Assembly: GCA_949130495.1 (NCBI GenBank)
Contig: CASBWL010000053.1
Span: 806,001 to 870,000, forward strand
DNA: 64,000 bases
Reading direction: 5' to 3'
Origin: Sambucus nigra
Lineage: Eukaryota > Streptophyta > Magnoliopsida > Dipsacales > Adoxaceae
In this document: one piece after another, positions 1 through 10,511 of the stretch
Layout: each line of letters begins with the position of its first letter
Position numbering within the stretch: position 1 is the first letter of the stretch
Made by a program: the position numbers and the translations under genes
The notes under the pieces: generated by a model
Database searches by the model: none
Told to the model about the DNA's origin: nothing
The model's input: only the letters and a program-made list of their open reading frames with translations

Positions 1-494
1 AAAATAGGGGATTCATAAACTTTGACCTCGAAAGTGCCATGTGTTTGAATATCTTCAAGGGAAGATTCATTATCGATGCTCATAAGACTAGCCATAAAGC
101 CACAAAGTTGGGCTTAGTGGGGGAATCGGGTCCCTCTTCCTTATCACTATCACTAAGGGTCGCATTATATGAAATGGGTCGCTTACCCTCTCTTCTTAGT
201 TTAGTGGGTCACTCAGAAGCCCTATGGCCATAACCCTCACAACCAAAACACCTATTAGACACGTCCCTATTTAAATTTTCATTAATAGGTTTAGGGATCC
301 TCTCCGCTTTGTCATGCTTAGAGGTTTAAAATTTCTTAAAATCATTTTCAAATTCATCTTTGTTAAATTTAAGAAATTTTCAAAATTTCCGAGAAAACAA
401 GGCCATGTCTTCCGAGTCACTATCACTCTCTCTCTCTACTACTTGTTTGTCCTCTTTTCGGGATTTTAAAGAAACACCCTTTTTTTATTTTCTT
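1..494 (-). pseudogene. Degenerate gag C-terminal half with damaged zinc knuckle, element B'
   Basis: Downstream of the open gag frame, the minus strand still resembles the basic/acidic linker and CCHC knuckle of the element B gag, but in broken frames. Around 220-265 the translation reads CFGCEGYGHRASE and then hits TGA exactly where the final cysteine of the CX2CX4HX4C knuckle should be. The same position is TGC in element B near 16,775. The knuckle is thus truncated by one base change. Frameshifts lie between this segment and the N-terminal part. Nothing in pol is reached before the window edge. Confidence 0.7.
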
Positions 495-1145
495 TTAAGT
501 TTTAGAGTGGAACATGTCTAGTTCATAGGTTTGTAAATCACCTACAAGCTCTTCTAATTTCGTAGAGGCTAAAGTTGGTAAAGAATTTAAAACGGTCACT
601 TTTGGAATAAATCTATTAGGAAGGGACCTTAAAATTTTCTTTACAACTAGGTTGTCAGGTATTTTCTCTCCGAAATTAAAAGATGAATTGATAATATCGT
701 AATGTCTAGCATAAAATTCATCAAAAGTTTCTTTAGCGTTCATGTTGATGGTTTCAAATTGAGTGGTGAGGTTTTGGAGTTTCAAAGCTTTAACGACGCT
801 TGTACCTTCATGAGTGAGTTGCAAAATATACCACGCTTCTTTAGCAGTCTTACACGTCATAATACGTCGGATTTTATCCGGTGTGATAGCGCGAAATAAG
901 GTATTTAAACCTTGAGAATTAAAGTTTGAAAGTTTAAATTCACTCTCACTCCATCTATCGGTCGGCTTGGGTACATGTTCTTTTTCTGCTAAATAAGTTG
1001 GTGGAGACCACCCGTTAACTATAGACATCCAAACCCTTTCATCGATAGATTTAACTGCCGATTTCATTCGCGCTTTCCAATACGCGTAGTTTGAACCATC
1101 GAAAATAGAAAATTTTGAAAATGAGGAAAATTCCATTCTAGCCAA
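495..1145 (-). pseudogene. copia-type gag, N-terminal part (UBN2-like), element B'
   Basis: This 216-codon open frame encodes the N-terminal, capsid-like part of a plant copia-type Gag. It opens with the pattern IFDGSNYAYWKARMKS (about residues 15-30), followed by SIDERVWMSIVNGWSPPT, the MTCKTAKEAWYILQLTHEGT block (about 95-115) and KKILRSLPNRFIPKV near residue 170. These are hallmarks of the UBN2 / DUF4219 gag-polypeptide family. Gag would form the virus-like particle that packages element RNA in the cytoplasm. The frame ends soon after LEELVGDLQTYELDMF, where the related copies in B and C continue into a basic linker and a zinc knuckle. The downstream half here is broken, so I treat this as a pseudogene fragment. 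It starts about 45 bp after the primer-binding site. Two nearby ATG codons are possible and I cannot choose between them. Confidence 0.85.
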
Positions 1146-1187
1146 AAATAGTTAAAAGATCTTTAACGAAGTAAGTTATCATTTTTG

Positions 1188-1199
1188 TCTCTGATACAA
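1188..1199 (-). other. Degraded primer-binding site, initiator tRNA-Met type (element B')
   Basis: The plus strand reads CTCTGATACAAA here, close to the canonical GCTCTGATACCA seen in elements A, B and C. It sits between the LTR end at 1203 and the gag start, where a retrotransposon primer-binding site belongs. The mismatches suggest age or decay. Confidence 0.7.
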
Positions 1200-1202
1200 A
1201 TT

Positions 1203-2819
1203 TGTAGATTATAAAATCCTTTTTACTTCAAAAAGTAATAATTTCCTTTTTAAGAAACAGATGCGTAAGCATAAAAGGTGATGGTTCGATAAAACGAATT
1301 ACCAAATTTTAATTTCTTCTTCAAATTAAAATTAAACAAAGTGAAATGGGATAAACTACACACACACTCTTTGATTTCACTTAAATGCCATTAATCCAAG
1401 TCCTAGAATTTGCCTAAGTCTTATTTAACATTATTTTCAAATTAGGCCAAACCAATTTTAAACAAAAGACTTGAATTAAATAACCTTTACCGTAATATAA
1501 TTTAGCACCCAAATAAATTAAGTGTGACAATTAAAACGGATTTTATCTTGAATTATCCTAAAAATGAGTTCTAAGTCATTATGCAAGATAAAATAAATCA
1601 ATCACACTACGTCGCGATGTACGAGGAAAAACCCAAAACAGGAAACAACCTCTGACAACCCTAGCCTCAAATCGACTAAGTATGGAATTTACAATTACAA
1701 GACAAAAGACTTACATCACACGACTCGATCTCTCTCAAGCCTCGACGCTCCTTTTTGTAAAGACCTCCACTTAGAGAATAACCCCGGAGCTCCATCGCGG
1801 TCTGGGAATCCACTGATCGGACTTTATGTAGTCACCGTCACCCGAACTAGGAGCTTTCCTCCAAGTGGGTAAATCACGAAAACCTCTTCTTCTTTGTGGG
1901 ATTTAGAAGAAAACCCAAAATTCTCTTCAAACTAATGTAGAGATAAACACAGTGCCAAACTCCAAGCAATGTGTATATATATTAACTTGGATAAATAAAA
2001 CTAAACTGTATAATGATTTTTTCCTTGAAAATTGACACTTTAAAGCAATGACCTTTTCCTTAAAACAATTTTTCTCTCAAACACTCTCTAGAGGTTGGTA
2101 GGATATGAAAAGTTAAATTAGAAAATGTTATTCCCGCACATAGATATTCATCAAAAATCTAGTGGGGTAAAACAAGTGGGAAAGTGGGCAAAACTGCTCA
2201 AAACTGCCAAAAAACTTGTTCCCTCCAAATCTCGTTCGAACGACATTCTCGTTCGAACGAGTCTTCTAATGAAGTTCCAGTATGAACTCGTTAGAAGCTC
2301 ACTGGAAATCTCGTTTGAACAGCCATCTCGTTCGAACGACATTTCGAACGATGTTCCAGTATGCCATAATGGGAAGTCGTTGGTAATTTCGTTTGAACGA
2401 CTTGTGGTTCGAATGACAATCTAGTTCGAACGACACTTCGAACGAACTCACAGAATGATCTAAAAATTCTTTTTAAGCCCAAAAACTTTATATACTTTTT
2501 ATATAAGTTTTAATAGAAACATTCTGAAAACAAAACACAGTTTTAAAAACCTAACACCCAATATAAATCATTCCAAGCTCCCATATATATATGTAATACA
2601 TTCATACCTTAAGAGCATGGAACCACTATTGATGACGTAGAAATGAGGCACTTAAACTCGACATTTTGATGAAGCTTTATACACTTGGCCGCTACGTCTT
2701 CAATAAACACATCATAGGCTTGAAAGATGATCAATATACTCTATCCAATGACACAAACATTTTTGTCCGTAAATGAGACAAAACTACAAAGGACTCAATT
2801 GGAAATTTGTGTCCTTACA
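1203..2819 (-). repeat. 5' LTR of element B' (about 1,617 bp)
   Basis: On the minus strand it opens TGTAAGGACACAAATTTCC at 2819 and closes near 1203 with the CA that precedes the primer-binding site. The opening matches the LTRs of element B at 14064 and 25263. Internal blocks are also shared, including a run with CTTTTCCTTAAAACAATTT near 2050. It lacks the 43-bp extension found at the inner end of both LTRs of B. A TATA-like run (TATATATATTAAC) lies near 1975-1987. Confidence 0.85.
2233..2440. promoter_or_regulatory. Cluster of CGTTCGAACG palindromes in U3 of the B' LTR
   Basis: Perfect CGTTCGAACG decamers occur at 2233-2242, 2250-2259 and 2329-2338. Decayed versions such as TTTCGAACGA and GTTCGAATGA continue to about 2440. 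The cluster lies about 380-590 bp into the LTR from its transcription-side end, in U3, upstream of the TATA-like run. The equivalent region of both LTRs of element B has the same decamers. A regulatory role is inferred from position only. Confidence 0.5.
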
Positions 2820-4239
2820 CTAATTCTCGACAAGTTATGATAGTATTTGTTTGTTTTGTTGCTCAATAAGCATTTGCGGAGTTTAAAGTGATAAATCAGG
2901 GAAAATGCGCGACAAAATTGGCTTAATCCTATAACCCGAACCTTGTGCCGTACCAAAACCGAGCCTAAACTTAGTCCAAATCTTCACCCGAGCCCGTGTG
3001 TGTTTAGTTTGTGCTTTCTAGATTTTTTTTAGATTTTTATTTTTTGTCATTTTATTTTTAGGATTAATTTTGAATTTTCTAGGATTTATTTTCTATTTTT
3101 ATATCTCTTTTTATTTAGTGTATTTTTATTTAGATTTTTTTTTTAGTTTTTGTTCTGATTTTATTAGGATTAGGTTTTTTTAGGAATTATTTTTTTTTTA
3201 GTTTTATTTTCTTCATAGGATTTTAGTTTTAGTTTTAATAGATTTTTATTTTTATTTCTTATTAGTTTTATTTTTAATTTGTGTCTTTTATTTATGGATT
3301 TAGATTTTATCTTTTTTTAGCAGATTTTAATTAATTTTATTTTTTAGGTAGGTAGTTTTATTTTAATTAGGTACAATTAAACACACGCACCCCTTACTTA
3401 CCACACACCTAACATACACACAAACACCTCTTCCTAACCATATTCCCTACACCACACACACACACTAATCCCCCACCTTTCACCTTAAACATCACACCCA
3501 CTCTCTATCTCTCCTCCATTACAACACACCCAAACCAACCATCACCATACAAACCAAATCCACACAAAACTCAACTCTTATACCCCCTTGCATAAACCCG
3601 AAACTCGTCCCCCCTCTGCCCCAGATCCGTTCGACTCTCGACCTATCCCCCTCATCTGTCAACCCACAACCCAAAATTCCTTGCTCCATACCTGGCGTCC
3701 AGCCAACACCATAGCTCTAGACAAACTGAAGTCTAGAGAGACCCGAGTTCTACCATTACCTGAGCCTTCGCCCAGCTCCACTTCAACCCACGACTACCAA
3801 CCTTCCCATCCTAACTCGATCGTAACCAACCCGAGCCTTGACCCGCCAACTCGTTTATCTTCCTCAACCCAGAACCAACAACCCACCTTTTCACACCTAA
3901 AATGATTTTATCAGATGTAAAAAAAAAACCAAAAACAAAATAAAACTCCCATGTGTCTATTAAACCCTTTATCCCTTATTAAACCCTTAACCCCTTATTA
4001 CCTAAATAACCCTCCCACACCTCCCACCCCTCACATGCCCCCACTTCTCACATGTGCATTCCCTCACCCAAATCATATTATTACCTCACTCAACACACAT
4101 GCACACCTGTGTGCATTTTCCAAATTAGCCCTAGCTTCTTCCACGTATAAATGCTAGACTTGGTGTCATTAAAGAGGGATCTCTAGCTTAGTTTGTAAAA
4201 CCCTGTGTGATAAATTTCTCTACACTCCTCTATACAGGG

Positions 4240-4530
4240 TATTTGCATTTCTAGCAAATATCTAAATATAGAGGTGTGTAGTGAAATTTATCTCTAGGAT
4301 GAATTTCACCCCACCCCTCTAAAATGAATTTTTGCATTTTTTGTAATTATTTCAAAAATAAATTGATGTAGTTGAATTCATCCCTTATGGGAGGTAAATT
4401 CTAATCCATTCTTTTATGTTGAGATTTTGCATTTTTAGAAATTATCTCAATATAAAGTAATGATCTAGAATTTATTTCTTTGGATGAGTTCTAATGTAAA
4501 ATTTTATAATGTTAGAATTTGCATTTTTAG
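4240..4530. repeat. Four degenerate copies of a TTTGCATTT(T/C)TAG-containing repeat
   Basis: The string TTTGCATTTCTAGCAAAT near 4242 recurs as variants near 4331, 4426 and 4518, each followed by a sequence like ATCTC...ATATA and a GAATT(T/C)AT...GGATGA block. Spacing is about 90-100 bp, suggesting an old tandem duplication in the flanking sequence. Confidence 0.45.
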
Positions 4531-4620
4531 AAAATCTCTTTTATTATTTAATTATCCATTATGAATTCATCTATTATATTTTATTTTTATTTTTATTTTG
4601 TAGTTATATTTTAGAATCAA

Positions 4621-4625
4621 TAAAT
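4621..4625. other. Target-site duplication of element A, left copy (TAAAT)
   Basis: TAAAT immediately precedes the TG of the left LTR at 4626. An identical TAAAT follows the CA of the right LTR at 26817-26821. Five-base duplications are usual for LTR-retrotransposon integrase. Confidence 0.85.
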
Positions 4626-5364
4626 TGTAAAACCCGCCTAATGGGATACCGGGCGATCACTCCTATATCAAATTAAAACAGGAGTTACATATGGATCATC
4701 CTTAGCATCACTGTCGAAAATCCATTTAATTACTAATATCCTATTTGGTGAGCATTAAAAACTTTTACTTAACTACTCTTTTTAACGATTAAAATAAAAC
4801 ATCCACAAGTTAATGCGTAAATGAGACTGAAAGGAAATAAAATTACCGAACACTCGGTTCAAATTATACAACCATATCGAGTAACGTGCAAAGAATAAAT
4901 AAAAACAGTTGGACCATTGGCCCGAATGTATATACAGTACCTCTTATCTAGAGTACAATGATGGAATCGGTTATCAAAAACTTACACGCATCCACAGCTG
5001 CTGCAGCTGATGTCTGACACGAAAGAAGTGCCATCCAGGCGTCCATGTGTCCAGACACCAATATATATATATATATAGCAAGAAAGCAGATAAACGGGTC
5101 ATAGCCCGAGTTTTGAAAATATTTAGCAAGTGCATAAATGCCTTATTATTTTGAAAAAGGTTTTATCTCATATTTAAGTTTGGTATCGCACTCCCATGAG
5201 ATACCCCTCACCTCTCCGCTAATAGTGCACTCCTAACGCATCCCTCTAAATATCCTAGTCAAACTACCCTGCTAGACTAGTCTATCACCCAACCACTATC
5301 ACCCTAGATATTCTAAGGAATGTACGAGGCCTAAACTTCACCCCAGTCTCAACGCTATGCCATG

Positions 5365-5650
5365 TTCGTGCATGGGATGTCTCGCAAAGCAAAATCCAAA
5401 CAAGAAACCACCCCGATACACAACTACGTGACACGATTGATCGTCGAGATCCGCCAGTCCCTCAGTATATATATATATATATATATATATATCATTAGCA
5501 TTTATAATATTAGAGAACTAAGGATTAAACTTTTCCCCAGTCTCAAGACATTGCCATATTCGTGCGTGGAGTGTCTCGCAAAGCGAAATCCAAATAAGGA
5601 ACCCCCCCGATACACTACTATGTGGCAAGGTTGATCGTCGGGATCCATTA
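5365..5650. repeat. Two copies of an interspersed ~90-bp module (TGTCTCGCAAAGC...)
   Basis: Copies at about 5365-5455 and 5555-5650 share CGTGCRTGG, TGTCTCGCAAAGC, ATCCAAA(C/T)AAG, CCCCGATACAC and GATCGTCG. Further copies lie in the interior of A near 8820-8905 and 9316-9405, and in the 5' LTR near 11248-11345. A module found in both LTR and interior is unusual for an LTR element. Confidence 0.65.
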
Positions 5651-5770
5651 GACCCTTGGTACTCGATTCATCCATATATATTCATTTTACCATAAACATT
5701 CGCATCTATCTCCCGGACTGAGAATTCATATATCAAGTATTTATCAATACTTTCATTTTTCTCAAAACTT

Positions 5771-6080
5771 CCCATTTCCCTTTTTAAACTCGGGAAATGT
5801 AAATATAAAAGCCAATTCATTATCATGAATTGCTTTAACAAATCACATACTTTTAAAAGCCAATTTTATTATCATAAAAATGATTTTCCGTTTTATATCA
5901 TCCCATTTCCCTTTTTATACTCAGGAAATGTACCCAAAGCCATTTACATTATCATGAAAATGCTTTGATCAAATCATGCTTCCACGTCCCTTCTTCCATC
6001 CGGGAGTGTTACCGAAGCCAAACCTTTATCCTATTTCCCTTTCTATACTCAGGAAATGTAAATTAAAGCCAATCCATTAT
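5771..6080. repeat. Tandem ~130-bp repeats with CATTTCC/GGAAATG dyad (3' LTR of A)
   Basis: The block beginning CCCATTTCCCTTTTTA recurs at about 5771, 5902 and 6031. In each, CATTTCC and GGAAATG form an inverted repeat around a CTTTTTATACTC-type spacer, followed by AAAGCCAATTCATTATCATGAA-like sequence. The same three copies occur in the 5' LTR near 11466, 11598 and 11725. Confidence 0.7.
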
Positions 6081-6523
6081 CATGAATTGCTTTAATAAAT
6101 CTAAGACCGCCCCTCCGGCTTTCCCCACTAGACGCGCCCCTAAATGGCTATCATCTTCCAGGGCCTATCTATACAAGACAACCTGGGAACCTACCAACAT
6201 CGGGAAGCGGCCATATTGCCTGCGGGAAAGTCAGGACCACACCTAGAATCCCCTAACCAGCGCAGAAAACAAATAACCTCCCATATGGCCTATGGACTAT
6301 ATCCAACCTTCCCAATAGTGAGGAAGGCTTCACCACAACGTGCGCAACTTCCCTCGTGATAGCGATTTAGGGAGGTGTGTAACCATAATTTATCAATTAT
6401 GAAAATCATTTATCTTTCCATTTTGAAAATATTCATTTTTATATTTTCAAAATCATTTACATCATATCACATATATATATACTTCAATCACATAGTATAT
6501 ACATATACCATATATCCCTCCTA

Positions 6524-6562
<39 letters not shown>

Positions 6563-6907
6563 GGCCATATTGGACCATAGCATCTAGCGATGACCATAAT
6601 CCCAAAGATTCCGTCTAGGAATCACAATCATGCATTCATATAAGCATGATACTAAACACAAAGTATTTCTAACTTTAATAAGTAATACACCCTTAAGTCC
6701 CATCTATGAATTCATTTGGATATCTCCAAATATTCTAATTCACTCTATGTGAATTTACATATATATATATATATATATATCCCCAAATCCACAAGTCCTT
6801 TAGGACATAACCCTCTATAATACTTTAATTTAGAAGGCCCTTAAACTTTAATCTCAAAGAGGAGAAGTCATACTAATCTCCAAAATATTGGGCTGAAAAC
6901 AGGGCAC

Positions 6908-7022
6908 CGATCGACCGGTCCTAGACTCCCGATGGACCGCAGGTGTAAATAAGCCTACGAAACAAAGCAATAGGCCCTTTCACCATGACGCGGTCGACCG
7001 GCCATAGGGGCGCGATCGACCG
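6908..7022. promoter_or_regulatory. GTCGACCGG-type palindrome cluster in the LTR of A
   Basis: CGATCGACCGGTC (6908-6920), CGGTCGACCGGCC (6991-7003) and GCGATCGACCGGTC (about 7012-7025) are near-palindromic and rich in CG dinucleotides within otherwise AT-rich sequence. The 5' LTR keeps related copies at 25549-25560 and 25611-25623. Function is unknown. Confidence 0.45.
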
Positions 7023-8265
7023 GTCACACCAGGTCCTCAAAACTAAATTCTCCAAATCCTCTATCCAACAACCCAATTTCATTATCGGGGTTTCTAAAAT
7101 ACCCCAAAAATTATCCCAAACATCTACGCAATTAATTCTAGCCGTAATTTTTTTCAATTCCCGATTTGATTTCCGAGTTGATGATTTCAACCCGGAGCTG
7201 TCATCTTGTAAAAATCATATCAAATCGTAGAAAAATCATAAAAATACGCGGTCGGTGCCCATGGGACAGTATCGAAAATATATATAACTTTTGTGTTTTG
7301 ACCGAGAGCTAAATTAATTATTTTCCTAGCCAAAATGGCCCCCTAAAGTCACGGATTACTATTTATCGTCTTCTTCGAGACAATTTCGACCATTAAAGCT
7401 TCTCCCAAGACTTTGTCGCCTCACCCAACGTCCTACAACCTCAACCAACTAGAAATACACATATATTAAGGGTTCTAAACATCCTAGAACCCTAAACCAC
7501 CAATTAATTTAGGTTAAAACCTACGTTCCATAAATTGAAATATATTTGGGGTTTAATTGTTTTATCTCCCAAAATCCCATTTTATCCACGATAACCCACC
7601 CCAAAACCTTTAGGGTTTGTTTATACCAAACTACGGTATGAGATATTCATGCAAAAAGATAAATAAATCAAGTAAACACTTGCTTCGTGGATAAAATCCG
7701 ACGACCTCGAGTCGAATCCGACGGAGTTTGGCCCGAATCTCCATTTTCTCCTCCTCTTTCTCCTTCCTCTCTCTCTTCTCTCTCTCTTCTTTCTTTCCTT
7801 TCTCTTTTTCTCCCTCTCCCTCTCTTTATAAAGAAAGAAAAAGGGTTATACCCCTTAAAACCAAAAAATGACTCGTTTACCCAATTACGAGTTACTTTTA
7901 CCTCTAAAATTACCCGAAACTCATTTTCGACAATCGGACACTCTTTTCCGACTACATCGGACATTCCGAGACTCACGACGTAGTCGAAATTCCCATCCGA
8001 GGTACTTGACCGCAAATCACTATTCCAACCCAAAATAAATAAATGCGGTTTTCTAATTAAAAATCTTACCTCGTGTTTCTTTACTCAACGACGACATATA
8101 ATTAAAATATTGCGACCTATATACTCCCAAAAATAATCACAACATCATTCGAAAATCATTTAATCCTTGAAAATCCCAAAAATTACTATTTTAGGAAATT
8201 CCCCAAATTGCGAGTTTATATTTAATTATGGAATTTAATCATCTCCAAAAGGGCGGGTTGTTACA

Positions 8266-8277
8266 TACTCCCCCCCT
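8266..8277 (-). other. Polypurine tract of element A
   Basis: The minus strand reads AGGGGGGGAGTA immediately before the TGTAACAACCCGCC of the 3' LTR. This is the expected plus-strand primer for reverse transcription. Adjacent sequence up to about 8304 carries the TTTCGAGGACGAAATT signature. Confidence 0.8.
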
Positions 8278-10497
8278 ACAACGGAATTTCGTCCTCGAAA
8301 TTTGGATATAACCTACACCATCTAACTAGGATCACTACATATCCTAAAACCTCAAGGGAAAGATACTAACCCAATTCTTCCCAACCATATACCATACGAC
8401 TACCACGGTCGTAAAGTGACTCCGATAGCGTCACATAGCACTCATCATTACAAGTGTCTCACAGCATAAACTTCAAATTTATATACTACGCCCTATCTAT
8501 TTCAGGCGGTATATAAACCAACTTACTAAGGTGCCCATACACCTTTCTAACCTGTGCACAACTTCACAATCATAGCGAACGTTCGACACGTAACACTCTC
8601 TCTAAATGAGGGTCTCCTTTCCTCGGTGAAATACTCATCTATGGGTCCTCCTGACCCCCGAAATTTCAATCCTCCTAACCTCGGCGCCACTAACCCTATT
8701 AAACATACACCCTAATTATACTAAGGTCTATGCGATATCCTACCTATGTAAAACTAATATAATCCTAAGTATGTACCTAGTGCCCAAGGCCTCTCTCAAC
8801 TCCCGACATTTGCTTGGTTTCATGCGTGGGACGTCTCGCCAAAGCGATATCCAAACAAGGAACCCTCCCGTTACACTGCACCCTCGCATAGTTGGTCATC
8901 GAGATATAGCGACCCAAGGCATACAAGCGGGACATCCTAAATCCTGCTAGGCTAACCTATGAACTAATTCTTACTATCTTATCCTTCCGCCCATACGGAA
9001 GGAAACCTAATCAATCAAAGTGCCCACTTTTTGTAAAAAGTGCCACGTACATAATTCTCAAAGCATACCTTCTCAAAATTTGCCTTTTCATTAAGGCCGG
9101 TTATTATCCTCAAACCAATTTCGGTAAGTCCAACCTCACCCACCCACTTGTGGCGAGGGGACCACTTTAGTGCTTTTCCATAGCACAATATTTCCATAAG
9201 TATATCAATATCGTGTGGATCATAGCCTATAGTGGTTCATCCACACTATAAGACTTTTCCACAAAATCAACATCCTCGCATCCTATAAAAGCTCTCCACG
9301 CTCGGTGCCATTAAGATTCATGTGTGGAGCGTACCGCAAAGTAAACTCCAAACAAGGAACCCCTCCACACATTGACACTTGACTTCGTCGGTCACGGAGT
9401 CCCGTTATTTCAGACATGCAACCGGGATAATCATATCCCTTATCAACAAAAGGTGATTTGAACTACTATCTCTAACTAATAGTCACATCACCAAGTGCTC
9501 GCACTCATTTTTAAGTCCTTGCGCAAATAGTGATGAGCTTAATCTTACAGCTCAACATAAATCCTGCTGCCATAAATCATATATATAAGGTCGCCATATA
9601 CCCAAATCACGATAATGAAACCTCTACTTATCGATGTTTCGTATCCCACAATAAATAAGGTGAACTCAACCTATATCTAGGTGAGAACCGCAACAATAAC
9701 ATGTTCCCTCCAGGAACCATGGACACGATAGACTTCCCATTCTTAGCCTGCTATCACTCCGAAAATACACCATAATGTATTATACTCATCATACCACCAT
9801 GCTCGTATAGACATATAAAACAAGCATCACTAACCAGATATGTATATATATACCATATATCAGCACCCGCCTCTATGGCGAACGAAGGAAAATAAAACTC
9901 CGCTACTGCGGACAACACATAGGCATACATGATATAATGTTATCGATACCGCCATAACTCAAATTACACACGCGAGTCTAGGCCTAACTAATACCATGAC
10001 TTTATTTAGCCACGCCAAATATACCTCCTCGATTGAGGTAAAACTCATAACAACATCCTTCTAATTCCGACTAAATCATGGGGACTCACGATTAAAACTA
10101 TTCGTAAGGTCCCTTTCGAACCCTCAATTTCAATGAGGAATTCGACTTTAGTACCACTCTCTACTTCAGTGGTAATGTGGTACTCCGAACTACCATTATT
10201 CAGTAGTCACCGCCAAATTCCTTAACAATTACCATAAGGAGAGTGACCTCTACTAAGACCCTCGTCCCCAACTTCTACTAGCTGTTTTAGCTAACCTTCA
10301 CCTCCTGCTGCCATCTAAGCCCTGCACAAGATTCTCAAACGAGCGTGAAAAAGATTACTATAATCTTCTAACATAGCAGGAGAACGAAATCTCACAAGAG
10401 AAATCAACAATCCTAATCCTGAGGCTCTATAACAAATGAGAGCAATGCTGAAAGCGTAGTACGCCCGCACAGATTCCTAAGGACATTAGAACCTGAT
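8278..10497. other. Non-coding internal region of element A
   Basis: About 2.2 kb between polypurine tract and primer-binding site. The longest frame on either strand is about 60 codons and resembles nothing I know. It includes two copies of the interspersed ~90-bp module (8820-8905, 9316-9405). No gag, protease, integrase or reverse transcriptase motif is visible. Confidence 0.75.
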
Positions 10498-10509
10498 GCT
10501 CTGATACCA
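10498..10509 (-). other. Primer-binding site of element A, initiator tRNA-Met
   Basis: The plus strand reads GCTCTGATACCA, so the minus strand is TGGTATCAGAGC, complementary to the 3' end of plant initiator tRNA-Met. It lies two bases from the LTR edge at 10512. Confidence 0.88.
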
Positions 10510-10511
10510 TC

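Larger units (their letters stand above)
1..2819 (-). mobile_element. Partial copia-type LTR retrotransposon B' (5' LTR plus gag remnant), cut by the window edge
   Basis: Read on the minus strand, an LTR (2819 down to 1203) is followed by a degraded initiator-tRNA-Met primer-binding site and then a copia-type gag remnant that continues to the left edge. The order LTR, primer-binding site, gag is that of the 5' end of a retrotransposon. The LTR and gag are clearly related to element B further right (same LTR opening, TGTAAGGACACAAATTTCC, and closely similar gag), but diverged. No 3' LTR or target duplication can be seen because the element leaves the window. Confidence 0.88.
2820..4625. other. 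AT-rich, gene-free left flank of the nested insertion, possibly an older LTR
   Basis: This holds a T-rich tract (about 3015-3375), a C/A-rich tract (3380-4140) and short degenerate repeats (4240-4530). A frame at 3588-3905 is proline/serine-rich, has no recognisable motif and looks accidental. A TATA-like sequence ACGTATAAATGCTAGAC at about 4143-4159 precedes AGAGGGATCTCTAGCTTAG, which could be a promoter of an older plus-strand element. Element A inserted at 4625. The original sequence resumes at 26,822. I recognise no host gene. Confidence 0.5.
4626..8265 (-). repeat. 3' LTR of element A (3,640 bp)
   Basis: The plus strand opens TGTAAAACCCGCCTAATGGG and closes GGGCGGGTTGTTACA, so on the minus strand it is a TG...CA LTR with a short terminal inverted repeat. 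It matches 10512-12435 plus 25264-26816 throughout. It contains (TA)n tracts at 5466-5492, 6526-6561 and 6759-6780, three roughly 130-bp tandem repeats (5771-6080), a CT-rich tract (7738-7830) and GTCGACCGG palindromes (6908-7022). Its open frames (for example 7668-8033) are low-complexity products of the CT tract or have no match I recognise. Confidence 0.87.

Noticed and set aside
3588..3905. Proline/serine-rich 105-codon plus-strand frame
   Set aside because: C-rich low-complexity sequence with no motif and no conserved partner.
7668..8033. Arginine/glutamate-rich 121-codon frame (copy at 26198-26566)
   Set aside because: It is the translation of a CT-rich tract in the LTR of element A.
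10498..10509. A tRNA-Met gene fragment
   Set aside because: Only the 12-base primer-binding complement is present. No cloverleaf sequence surrounds it.
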